From the NCBI GenBank assembly GCA_902772565.1, contig CACYBJ010000044.1, positions 1 through 15,721 on the forward strand: a DNA stretch of 15,721 bases. Direction: 5' to 3'. The notes beneath the pieces are model-generated. The model was not told the origin of the DNA. It made no database searches and saw only the letters and a program-made list of their open reading frames with translations. Source of the stretch: an uncultured Lachnospiraceae bacterium. Lineage in GTDB: Bacteria > Bacillota > Clostridia > Lachnospirales > Lachnospiraceae. Below are positions 1 through 6,272 of this stretch, piece after piece (position 1 is the first letter of the stretch; each line of letters begins with the position of its first letter). Both the position numbers and the translations under genes were made by a program.

Positions 1-1303
1 TATTGTCTACGGATTTCATGCTTCGAAGCACGCAGTTGAAACTGATGATTCCGTCCTTCCAGGAAACGTTAATGCTTCCCTTATATCTTTTAACTATGTC
101 TTCGGCTATGGAAAGACCGATACCGTATCCGCCCCGGTCTACATTGTGAGATGAATCCTCTCTGTAGAAACGTTCGAAGAATCTCGTATAGTCAACATCC
201 TTGCCTGCGGCATATGCATTATATACCGAAAGATAAACCACCTTACCGCGCTGGTTAAGGGAAACCCCCACAGTTCCGCCGTCGTCACAGTACTTAATGG
301 CATTGTCAAGAAGCAGAGTCGCCAGCTGTCTTATGGAAGCTTCGTTGGCATTCATGTAAACGTTGTTGTCGATTTTACGCTCAATGTCCTTGCTGTCCTG
401 ATAGGAAAGGGACTTGAAGGAATCTGCCGTCTCGTTCATTACTCTTCCCACATCAAGGCGGACTATTTCACCGCTCTCACCTTCCTCGGATCTGGCTATG
501 AGCACCAGGTTCTTAATGAGGCCGTTCATGCGGTCTATCTGCCTTGTGGTGGACTTGGTCCATTCGCTTTCGCCCTCCAGCATTTCCGTCATTTCATTGT
601 TGGCCTTAATTACGGCAAGAGGGGTTTTCAGCTCATGGGACGCATTGGTTATAAACTGCTTTTGCAGTTCGGCATTCATGATTTCGGTTTTGACTATGTT
701 TTTTGAAAACATGTATACGAATAAATAGGTAATAGCCATACCGAAGGCAATAAGAAGAATCGCCGTGTGAAGCAGTCGCCTGGAGTTCTGAAGATAGGTG
801 GCGGCATCCATGTAAACCACTACGGTTGTGCCATCGCTTTTTTTGGCGTATTTATAATAATACGTTCCGTCACGGCCAAAATCGAAACGATGATCAAGTG
901 CCCTGTTTCCAAGTTCCATGGCTCTTATGTCGTCAATGGCAGCAATGTGGCTGGTATTGATATGGGTTACCGCACCGTCGGAATTATAAATCACAGAAAA
1001 GTATCTTAAGGAATAGGCAAACTCTTCCGATTCGTAAATAATACCCGTCTGGAAAATATCATCCAGGAAGCGCACGAAGGAGCCGTCATTTTCCGCCTTA
1101 CGTTTTATTTCGGAAGACTCAACCTCTCCTATGTCTCCGTCGTGTTTTATAACAACATCCAGAGTTTCTTCGATAATCTGTCTGGATGCAATAACATTTA
1201 CAAAGTACAAAAGGGTAGCAACAAAAAGCATAGCAAGAAGAAGCGCCATCATTGAGACGCCTATGAACTTTGATCTCAGTTTTGCTATGGATTTTTCGTT
1301 CAT
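1..1303 (-). CDS. Sensor histidine kinase, partial (C-terminus beyond window)
   Basis: Membrane sensor kinase that should phosphorylate the response regulator encoded just upstream. 434 codons are visible with no stop before the left edge. A membrane segment lies at about residues 15-38, an extracytoplasmic sensor region of about 140 residues follows, and a second membrane segment lies at about 180-199. The H-box ASHELKTPLAVIK has the phosphoacceptor His at residue 223. The N-box LLDNAIKY has Asn334, and the ATP-binding G-box DRGGYGIGLSIAED lies at about 389-402. No convincing HAMP domain separates the second membrane segment from the dimerisation domain, so the linker is short. The start ATG overlaps the regulator stop by 4 nt (ATGA), which points to translational coupling. 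The signal sensed cannot be read from the sequence. Class is secure; the sensor region is unrecognised. Confidence 0.93.
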   Translation of the reverse strand, partial: MNEKSIAKLRSKFIGVSMMALLLAMLFVATLLYFVNVIASRQIIEETLDVVIKHDGDIGEVESSEIKRKAENDGSFVRFLDDIFQTGIIYESEEFAYSLRYFSVIYNSDGAVTHINTSHIAAIDDIRAMELGNRALDHRFDFGRDGTYYYKYAKKSDGTTVVVYMDAATYLQNSRRLLHTAILLIAFGMAITYLFVYMFSKNIVKTEIMNAELQKQFITNASHELKTPLAVIKANNEMTEMLEGESEWTKSTTRQIDRMNGLIKNLVLIARSEEGESGEIVRLDVGRVMNETADSFKSLSYQDSKDIERKIDNNVYMNANEASIRQLATLLLDNAIKYCDDGGTVGVSLNQRGKVVYLSVYNAYAAGKDVDYTRFFERFYREDSSHNVDRGGYGIGLSIAEDIVKRYKGSINVSWKDGIISFNCVLRSMKSVDN

Positions 1304-1968
1304 GCCTGCTCCAGTCTGTAACCGTTTTCCGCATCACCCACAACCGAAAGCTGTGAAGCCACCGCTCTTAATTTACCCACAAGATACAATACGTAAAGAT
1401 TGATAACTTCAACTCCCGCATTGGGTGTATCTCTCCAAACATGTTCGAGGATGTACTCCGATGAAAGGGTTTTATCGCTGTTAAGAATTAAAGTCTGTAA
1501 CAGCTCAAACTCCTTAACGGAAAGCCTTACGGAGTTTTCACAGGTAAGGGAGAAATCCTTGGCATCCAGTTTGATATCGGCATAGGACAGATTGTCTGCC
1601 GAGTATTCGCTCTTTCTTCTTACCAAAGCTCTGATCCTTGCCAGAAGTTCCTTCATGGCAAAGGGCTTTGTAAGGTAATCGTCGGCTCCGGCGTCCAGTC
1701 CTTCAACTCTGTCATCGATTTCCACTTTGGCAGTAAGTAAAAGCACCGGTGTGATTATGTGGGACGCTCTTATGTTTTTAAGAACAGTAATACCGTCCCT
1801 CTTCGGCATCATTATGTCGAGAATGATGGCATCATACCCGTTGTGCATTATGTAATCTTCTGCTTCTTCTCCGTCAAACGCGGAATCCACATCGTAACCG
1901 TTACGCTGCAGAAGTACCGTTACGGCACGGTTCATATCGGTTGTATCTTCAGCTATGAGTATTTTCAT
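1300..1968 (-). CDS. OmpR/PhoB-family response regulator
   Basis: DNA-binding response regulator of 222 residues, the usual length for the family. The receiver domain (about 1-115) has the acidic pair E7-D8, phosphoacceptor Asp51 in ILDIMMPKRDG, Thr79 in LLLTAK and Lys101 in LTKPF. The C-terminal winged-helix domain (about 125-222) is recognisable from LSVKEFELL, ILEHVW and ENGYRL. Its end is somewhat divergent: the common LRKKL and RGxGY signatures read VGKLR and DAENGY. AAAGGA precedes the ATG by 8 nt and lies inside the upstream alarmone synthetase gene, whose end overlaps this start by 20 nt. The stop overlaps the kinase start by 4 nt. It is almost certainly the partner of that kinase; the target genes are unknown. 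Confidence 0.95.
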   Translation of the reverse strand: MKILIAEDTTDMNRAVTVLLQRNGYDVDSAFDGEEAEDYIMHNGYDAIILDIMMPKRDGITVLKNIRASHIITPVLLLTAKVEIDDRVEGLDAGADDYLTKPFAMKELLARIRALVRRKSEYSADNLSYADIKLDAKDFSLTCENSVRLSVKEFELLQTLILNSDKTLSSEYILEHVWRDTPNAGVEVINLYVLYLVGKLRAVASQLSVVGDAENGYRLEQA

Positions 1969-2548
1969 AAATCATATCCTTTATGGTCTGCATGGTAATA
2001 TCGGTGGAGGCCAGTTCGTCGGCACACCTCTTAAGTTCGGCGTAGATCAGTTCATCGGCGCCAGAATTATGTTTCTTATAGGTCATGTGATGCTCAAGAG
2101 CAGCCCAGGTATCCATGGAAATGGTACGAAGCTGGATTTCGGCATGGGTATTTCCTCTGACCTTAAGAATCAGATGATAACTTCTGTATCCGTTGGACTT
2201 TGCATGTCTGATATAGTCCTTTTCGCTTACTATTTCACATTCGGGAAGGGAAATCAGCCTGTCCTTAATCTTGTAGACGTCATTTACAAAAGAACATACT
2301 ACACGGATACCGATGGCATCGTGTATTTTTTCAAGAGCCGATTCCGGTGTTTCCGGAAGTCCCTTTCTTCTGCACTTTTCACGCATACTCTCTTCGCCCT
2401 TGATTCTGTAAAGACAATGCTCCACGGGATCAAAGCCAATCTTTTCTTTTTCCTCTTCTCTTACGGCTTCGATTTCGCCTACGAGATACATCATGATCTC
2501 ATTAAGTCTCGGTAAGGCGTCACCGTAAATTGAGGTCTCATTCTCCAT
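1949..2548 (-). CDS. Small alarmone synthetase (RelA/SpoT synthetase domain)
   Basis: Predicted cytosolic (p)ppGpp synthetase, transferring pyrophosphate from ATP to GTP or GDP. It is about 200 residues, the size of the single-domain RelP/RelQ (YjbM/YwaC) type; there is no HD hydrolase, TGS or ACT domain. Motifs, numbered from the first Met: YRIKGEESMREK (about 48-59), DAIGIRVVCSF (78-88), KDYIRHAKSNGYRSYH (111-126), HAEIQLRT (136-143) with the synthetase EIQ core, and DTWAALEHHMTYK (147-159). Two adjacent ATGs (2551 and 2548) are possible. AGGAG at 2556-2560 is 4 nt from the first and 7 nt from the second, so the second is preferred. It is first in an operon with the response regulator and kinase. 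Being in an operon with a two-component system is notable; pppGpp versus pGpp product cannot be told from sequence. Confidence 0.9.
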   Translation of the reverse strand: MENETSIYGDALPRLNEIMMYLVGEIEAVREEEKEKIGFDPVEHCLYRIKGEESMREKCRRKGLPETPESALEKIHDAIGIRVVCSFVNDVYKIKDRLISLPECEIVSEKDYIRHAKSNGYRSYHLILKVRGNTHAEIQLRTISMDTWAALEHHMTYKKHNSGADELIYAELKRCADELASTDITMQTIKDMIYENTHS

Positions 2549-2555
2549 CATTCCA

Positions 2556-2560
2556 CTCCT
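2556..2560 (-). promoter_or_regulatory. Ribosome binding site of the alarmone synthetase
   Basis: AGGAG on the minus strand. Spacing of 4 nt to the ATG at 2551 and 7 nt to the ATG at 2548 favours the second ATG as the start. Confidence 0.7.
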
Positions 2561-2601
2561 GTTACATTACTTATGTCAGAGCATAAAACTCCACAATCGA
2601 T

Positions 2602-2630
2602 ATAATACAACGAATTGGAAAGATTCGCAA
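2602..2630 (-). promoter_or_regulatory. Predicted promoter of the alarmone synthetase/two-component operon
   Basis: The -35 box TTGCGA (2625-2630) and the -10 box TATTAT (2602-2607) are separated by 17 nt on the minus strand. They match consensus at 4/6 and 5/6 positions. A 6-bp inverted repeat, AAGATT-N7-AATCTT (2620-2638), overlaps the -35 box and could be a binding site. Prediction by eye. Confidence 0.5.
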
Positions 2631-2666
2631 TAAATCTTAGGCTGTTTAACTTAAGTTCATATATCT

Positions 2667-2694
2667 TTCACAGTAGGAAACTTTGTGGTAAAAT
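2667..2694 (+). promoter_or_regulatory. Predicted promoter of the coiled-coil/phosphatase unit
   Basis: The -35 box TTCACA (2667-2672), a 16-nt spacer and the -10 box TAAAAT (2689-2694) each match consensus at 5/6 positions. The expected transcription start is near 2701, giving a leader of about 40 nt before the first gene. It is divergent from the minus-strand promoter about 40 bp away. Confidence 0.55.
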
Positions 2695-2711
2695 GTTCTG
2701 AGTGTCAGACC

Positions 2712-2744
2712 ATGAGAAAGGACTGTAATTTACAACTACTATGA
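2712..2744 (+). CDS. Possible 10-codon leader ORF overlapping the coiled-coil gene start
   Basis: A short ORF, MRKDCNLQLL, begins 11 nt after the expected transcription start. Its TGA stop overlaps the ATG of the next gene as ATGA. It has no clear ribosome binding site of its own. It is listed because the downstream gene lacks a normally spaced Shine-Dalgarno sequence, so coupled re-initiation is one explanation. It may equally be chance. Confidence 0.25.
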   Translation: MRKDCNLQLL

Positions 2745-3679
2745 ACGATTACGAAGCACTTCTTAAAATGCATGAGAACGACGACCTGGATGAAATCAGA
2801 GCCAGGGTCGATGAAAAAGACAGAATCATGCGCATTATCGGAAACATAAAAAAAAGAATCAAAGAGTTGGAGTCCGATCTGGAAAAAGCTTCCCGCGCCC
2901 TCGCTCTTGAGCAGTACGATGTAGAGCAGCTTCGCAAAATGACTATGGCAAACTTCCTTCTTAATGTCACCGGTAAAATGCAGGAGCGACTTGATAAGGA
3001 AATCAGCGAGGCAGATGCCGCCGCTGCAAAATACAAAGCAATACAGGAAAAGATTGCATTTCTTAACGAAGAAATCGAAAAGCATAGAAAGCAGGCAGAT
3101 GCCTTAGGCAACTGCAAAACCGAATACAAGCTGGCCTACGAAGCAAGAAAGAAAAAAATTCTTGCCGAAGGAGGACAAAAGGCAGAGACCCTTCTAATCT
3201 TAAAAGACAGACTGGATTACCTAAACTCCCAGCTTAAGGAAACCAGGGAGGCAATCAACGCAGGCAAGAAAGCCTTTATTGCAACGGACAAAGCCTATAA
3301 AGCCCTCAGCAAGCTTAACAACGCCGATACCATAGGTGCCGGCGTAGGAATGATTGCCCTTTCCGCAACATCCTTCGGTGCTGTCGCAGGTGCCACTTTA
3401 GGCGAAGCCATGGTATCTTCCACTTCTCATAACTATGCGGAAGATATGATGCGTAAGATTGAAATCTTTACTACAGAGCTTGAGGACGTAAAGCTTAGGA
3501 ATGAACTGGTTTCAGGCAATGACTTCTTACCCCTCATGTTTGTGCAGGAATCTGCCGAACATGCCAACAGGGCCCTCTATGTAATCGATAAAGCCAATCG
3601 TATGCTAAAACTTCACAAAGAAAGTCTTGAAGAACAGATAAAAGAAATCGAAGCAGGCATAGATGAAGTAATTTTATAA
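2741..3679 (+). CDS. Coiled-coil protein of unknown function
   Basis: I do not recognise this 312-residue protein with certainty. It has no signal peptide. Long charged helical stretches with coiled-coil character run at about 19-65, 79-175 and 285-308. Between them is a Gly/Ala/Ser-rich, mildly hydrophobic patch at about 198-222, from NADTIGAGVGMIALS onward, followed by another helical block (about 232-260). This layout of coiled coil, glycine-rich hydrophobic patch and helical tail resembles uncharacterised Firmicute cytosolic coiled-coil proteins, but that is from memory and weak. The start at 2741 is forced: an in-frame TAA lies at 2726-2728 and there is no other good start. The only SD-like run, AAAGGA at 2717-2722, is 18 nt away, unusually far. 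The gene is 21 nt upstream of the phosphatase gene and probably co-transcribed with it. Confidence 0.8.
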   Translation: MNDYEALLKMHENDDLDEIRARVDEKDRIMRIIGNIKKRIKELESDLEKASRALALEQYDVEQLRKMTMANFLLNVTGKMQERLDKEISEADAAAAKYKAIQEKIAFLNEEIEKHRKQADALGNCKTEYKLAYEARKKKILAEGGQKAETLLILKDRLDYLNSQLKETREAINAGKKAFIATDKAYKALSKLNNADTIGAGVGMIALSATSFGAVAGATLGEAMVSSTSHNYAEDMMRKIEIFTTELEDVKLRNELVSGNDFLPLMFVQESAEHANRALYVIDKANRMLKLHKESLEEQIKEIEAGIDEVIL

Positions 3680-3700
3680 ACCGAAAGGCACGGTACGTTA

Positions 3701-4231
3701 ATGGAACTATATGTAACAAGACACGGACAGACCGACTGGAATGTTCTTAACAAGGTGCTGGGACGCACCGATATCCCCCTTAATAAAACAGGAATTAAGC
3801 AGGCTCACGATCTGGCAGATACGCTCCGCTACGCCTACTTCGACCATATCTTCACTTCTCCCTACTCCCGGGCTAAAACCACCGGCGAGATAGTTGCGGA
3901 AAGCAAGGAAATGAAAGTTGAAACCTTGGACTGGTTAATGGAATGTGATTTCGGCGAGTTCGAAGGAACCAGCAGAACAAGCGAAGTATACCAGGCTGCC
4001 AAACATGAAGTATTCAAACGCTATCCCGGAGGCGAGTCCTTTCTTGATATTGCCGCAAGAGTATACCCGGGACTCATGAAACTTAAAGAAGACTATCCCG
4101 ATAAATGCATACTGCTGGTGACTCACGGCGGCATCTGCCGAATGATAAGAAGTTACTTTGAGGATCTTGGGAATGATGAATTTATAGATTATTCCATCGG
4201 AAACTGCGAAGTACTGCATTATACTTTTTAA
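3701..4231 (+). CDS. Histidine phosphatase family (phosphoglycerate-mutase-like) enzyme
   Basis: A 176-residue member of the histidine phosphatase superfamily, which removes or transfers phosphate through a phospho-histidine. The RHG motif is at residues 7-9 (TRHGQTDWN), with nucleophile His8. The second basic residue is Arg57 in SPYSRAKTT, the acid is in ECDFGEFEG (81-89), and the second catalytic His142 is in LLVTHGG. The short length and simple fold match the broad GpmB/CobC-like group rather than the true glycolytic mutase (about 230-250 residues). No cobalamin genes are nearby, so alpha-ribazole phosphatase is not specifically supported, and the substrate is unknown. AAAGG at 3684-3688 lies 12 nt before the ATG. 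The 21-nt gap to the coiled-coil gene and the shared terminator suggest one transcript. Confidence 0.92.
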   Translation: MELYVTRHGQTDWNVLNKVLGRTDIPLNKTGIKQAHDLADTLRYAYFDHIFTSPYSRAKTTGEIVAESKEMKVETLDWLMECDFGEFEGTSRTSEVYQAAKHEVFKRYPGGESFLDIAARVYPGLMKLKEDYPDKCILLVTHGGICRMIRSYFEDLGNDEFIDYSIGNCEVLHYTF

Positions 4232-4236
4232 TAACA

Positions 4237-4264
4237 AAAGCAGACCCTAAGAGGTCTGCTTTTT
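4237..4264. terminator. Bidirectional intrinsic terminator between convergent genes
   Basis: A 10-bp perfect stem (AAAGCAGACC at 4237-4246, GGTCTGCTTT at 4253-4262) has a 6-nt loop and a T-run on each strand. It sits 5 nt after the phosphatase stop and about 25 nt past the ABC permease stop on the other strand, so it should serve both. Confidence 0.9.
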
Positions 4265-4287
4265 GCTTGTTTAAACATTTTTGATGT

Positions 4288-5079
4288 CTACATAGACATT
4301 TTTTTATCGATCAGATAGGTGATAAGAATAAACAGACCGAAGCAGATAAGGAAGCATTCGGCTGAAAGGGCACCTAAAGTAGCATAACTGAAGGAAAGCT
4401 TTACTCCGCCGCCCTGATTAACTGTGGCATTTGCCAGCTTACCGAAGGCACCTATCATAGCCATATCAATTCCGTTGATAAAGGATGAGAAAGCAAAATA
4501 ACAGATGACTGTTATGAATCTTACAAGACCCTTGTTCTTTCCGCCGTTGCCGAAAAGCGCTGCAGATACAACAATTGCAAGGTCGATCATAAGAATGTAT
4601 CTGAAGACTGAGAACAGATAGTAAACAATGATCAGGAAAATCGTCCAGACATCGTCCTCAAATACTTCTCCTATTAATTTGGCCAGCTCGGTAATCAAGA
4701 AGAAATCTCCGTCCGACAATGCAGAGATTGTAAGGGAAATTGCTCCCAGAATTACAAATCCTACCGTTATCAGAAGAATGAAACTTACAATTACTTTTGA
4801 ACCTACTATCTGAGCTGCCGACCTTGGTGTAAGGAAGGTCATGTAACCATGTTTGTTGTTAACATCGGTACTGAATATTACGATCATGAAAATAAAAAGC
4901 ATGACCGGAGATGCAAAACAGAAAATAACAAAGGCTGTTTTTGCAAGGGTATTAATTACCGACGGAAGATCCACCTTGTAGCTCAGGATAAATAACAGAT
5001 TGGCAAATACCAGACCGCATAAATATCCTACGAGCCAGGAGCGGAGTTTCATGAAATCATACTTTATAAGACTAAGCAT
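4288..5079 (-). CDS. ABC transporter permease (ABC-2-like membrane subunit)
   Basis: An integral membrane protein of 263 residues and the membrane partner of the ATPase encoded just upstream. Hydrophobic segments lie at about 14-34, 48-69, 92-119, 144-176 (possibly two), 187-212 and 235-256. This gives six or so spans with short loops, like the permeases beside YtrB/BcrA-type ATPases. Longer starts exist at 5097 and 5085. However, AAGGAGG at 5088-5094 overlaps or lies too close to them and is 8 nt from the ATG at 5079, so 5079 is chosen. The start overlaps the ATPase stop by 8 nt, implying coupling. Substrate is unknown; exporters of this type move lipids, peptides or antibiotics. The family call is based on topology and context more than sequence motifs. 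Confidence 0.85.
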   Translation of the reverse strand: MLSLIKYDFMKLRSWLVGYLCGLVFANLLFILSYKVDLPSVINTLAKTAFVIFCFASPVMLFIFMIVIFSTDVNNKHGYMTFLTPRSAAQIVGSKVIVSFILLITVGFVILGAISLTISALSDGDFFLITELAKLIGEVFEDDVWTIFLIIVYYLFSVFRYILMIDLAIVVSAALFGNGGKNKGLVRFITVICYFAFSSFINGIDMAMIGAFGKLANATVNQGGGVKLSFSYATLGALSAECFLICFGLFILITYLIDKKMSM

Positions 5080-6037
5080 TATCATTACCTCCTTCATCGT
5101 TATTCACAGGCTGGTTTCCGTTTGGATAGCCGTACTGGTTGTTTACAGGCTGGTTTCCGTTCGGATAGCCGTACTGATTATTCACAGGCTGATTTCCATT
5201 TGGATATCCATACTGATTATTAACCGGCTGGCCGCCCGGATAGCCATACTGATTGTTTGCAGGCTGGCCGCCCGGAATATAAGGAGCGGCAGGATAACCT
5301 GCGGCACCGAACTGTCCTCCGAAAGGAAGCTGACCGTTCTCATAGAGCATACCGCCGTAGGTAGCACGGTAAATATCGGTCATCCTCATTCCTCTGTCGC
5401 TTTCCACCTGATGAAGATTTCCTGCAAGGATAATCTTTCCTTCGTTCATAAAGACAACATCGGTAACAACATTCTCAAGTTCGTCGAAAAGATGACTGGA
5501 AACGATTACGCAGCTTCTGGGATCGATCATCTGCCTGATGGCATTTACAATCTGATCTCTGCCGATAAGGTCAATACCGTTAAGCGGTTCATCAAGCATG
5601 ATTACTTCCGCTCTTCTTGAAACAGTAACGGCAATTTTAAGCTTTGCTGCCATACCTGAAGAAAGGCTCTTAACCTTAAGCTCCGGTGTAAGCTGCATAA
5701 ATGCAAGGTTACGATCGAAGGCCTGAGGATCGAAATCATCGAAGAAATCCATGTGGAATTTCTTAACCTGCTTGATCGTCATGAACTCATAATAGAATGG
5801 CTCAGTTGACATATAGGCGATTTTAGCCTTTGTTTTGGCACCGATCTCCATACCGTTATAGGCAACGGTTCCTTTGTTGGGCTTTACAAGACCGGCTGCG
5901 GTTTTCATAAGTGTCGACTTACCTGTACCGTTTGGTCCTACCAACGCGTAAATCTTACCCTTTTCAAAGGTGTAAGTAACATCGTTAAGGGCCTTCTTGG
6001 CTCCGTAACCCTTGGTTACGTGTGTAAATGTTAACAT
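5072..6037 (-). CDS. ABC transporter ATP-binding protein with repetitive Asn/Tyr/Gly-rich tail
   Basis: ATPase subunit of 321 residues that energises the adjacent permease. The nucleotide-binding domain occupies about 1-225: Walker A GPNGTGKST (34-42), signature LSSGM (125-129), Walker B VIMLDEP (145-151), D-loop region LNGID and switch His182 in VSSH. The Q-loop position reads MSTEPFYYE without Gln, as in several YtrB-like ATPases. After about residue 230 the protein leaves the family core and ends in a Gly/Pro/Asn/Gln/Tyr-rich tail, with tandem copies of QPVNNQYGYPNGN from about 256 to 313 and then an acidic end. GGGGAGG lies 5 nt before the ATG. The gene is first in a two-gene operon, with its own strong promoter and a structured leader. 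ATPase identity is firm; substrate and tail function are unknown. Confidence 0.94.
   Translation of the reverse strand: MLTFTHVTKGYGAKKALNDVTYTFEKGKIYALVGPNGTGKSTLMKTAAGLVKPNKGTVAYNGMEIGAKTKAKIAYMSTEPFYYEFMTIKQVKKFHMDFFDDFDPQAFDRNLAFMQLTPELKVKSLSSGMAAKLKIAVTVSRRAEVIMLDEPLNGIDLIGRDQIVNAIRQMIDPRSCVIVSSHLFDELENVVTDVVFMNEGKIILAGNLHQVESDRGMRMTDIYRATYGGMLYENGQLPFGGQFGAAGYPAAPYIPGGQPANNQYGYPGGQPVNNQYGYPNGNQPVNNQYGYPNGNQPVNNQYGYPNGNQPVNNDEGGNDNA
5088..5094 (-). promoter_or_regulatory. Ribosome binding site that fixes the ABC permease start
   Basis: AAGGAGG on the minus strand, 8 nt before ATG 5079. It is only 2 nt from ATG 5085 and is downstream of ATG 5097, so both longer starts are unlikely. It lies inside the 3' end of the ATPase gene. 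Confidence 0.85.
5099..5272 (-). repeat. In-frame tandem repeat coding the ABC ATPase tail
   Basis: About four and a half units coding GGQPxNNQYGYP or NGNQPVNNQYGYP. The units nearest the C-terminus are 39 bp (13 codons) and very similar at DNA level, while the distal ones are 36 bp and more diverged. The pattern suggests recent expansion by slippage or unequal recombination within the gene. Confidence 0.9.
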
Positions 6038-6061
6038 TTAAACCTCCCCTTTTCATTTACC

Positions 6062-6111
6062 GGGTTTTGTATCAACAAATCGGCAGATGCGCTGCCGCAT
6101 ATACAAAACCC
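6062..6111 (-). promoter_or_regulatory. Long two-tier hairpin in the ABC operon leader
   Basis: An outer perfect 11-bp inverted repeat (GGGTTTTGTAT at 6062-6072, ATACAAAACCC at 6101-6111) encloses an inner 6-bp stem (CGGCAG at 6081-6086, CTGCCG at 6092-6097) with a 5-nt loop. It lies between the predicted transcription start (about 6122) and the ribosome binding site (6043-6050). There is no following T-run, so it is not a normal terminator. Possible roles are mRNA 5' stabilisation, translational control or an operator. Confidence 0.6.
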
Positions 6112-6128
6112 TAATCTCATACTCCCCT

Positions 6129-6156
6129 ATTATAAAACAAATTCTAATATTGTCAA
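6129..6156 (-). promoter_or_regulatory. Consensus sigma-A promoter of the ABC operon
   Basis: TTGACA (6151-6156), a 16-nt spacer and TATAAT (6129-6134) on the minus strand match both hexamers perfectly. Arms of an inverted repeat, TCCCCTA (6166-6172) and TAGGGGA (6123-6129) read on the minus strand, flank it on both sides and could be regulator sites. Confidence 0.85.
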
Positions 6157-6222
6157 AACATCTTGTAGGGGAATTAACATTATCTAATTCTCTGCAATTG
6201 TGATGTATTTTCATAAGGAGCT

Positions 6223-6253
6223 AAAAAAAATGAGCTCCCTTACGGAAGCTCAT
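6223..6253 (-). terminator. Intrinsic terminator of carB
   Basis: On the minus strand, ATGAGCTTCC pairs with GGGAGCTCAT (10 bp, one G-U) around a 4-nt loop, followed by eight T. It lies about 20 nt past the carB stop. The ABC operon promoter lies further downstream, so the two units are separate. Confidence 0.92.
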
Positions 6254-6272
6254 TTAATGGTTATATTATGTA

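Noticed and set aside
414..1009. Plus-strand open frames within the kinase region
   Set aside because: The minus strand is continuously open from 1303 to the window edge with H, N and G boxes, so these are shadows.
1955..2515. Plus-strand open frame of 186 codons opposite the alarmone synthetase
   Set aside because: The minus-strand frame contains all synthetase motifs and a good RBS; the plus frame has no recognisable domain.
5080..5097. Longer start of the ABC permease at 5097 or 5085
   Set aside because: The AAGGAGG site at 5088-5094 lies downstream of the first and 2 nt from the second; only ATG 5079 has normal spacing.
5099..5272. Spaced repeats resembling a short CRISPR-like array
   Set aside because: Units are 36-39 bp, contiguous without unique spacers, and in frame with the ATPase gene, so they are coding repeats.
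5000..5620. Plus-strand open frame of 206 codons with repeated hydrophobic peptides
   Set aside because: It is the reverse-strand shadow of the ABC ATPase and its tandem repeat; the minus frame has full ABC motifs.
6062..6111. Leader hairpin as a terminator for carB
   Set aside because: It lacks a T-run, and a strong terminator with eight T already follows carB at 6223-6253, upstream of the ABC promoter.
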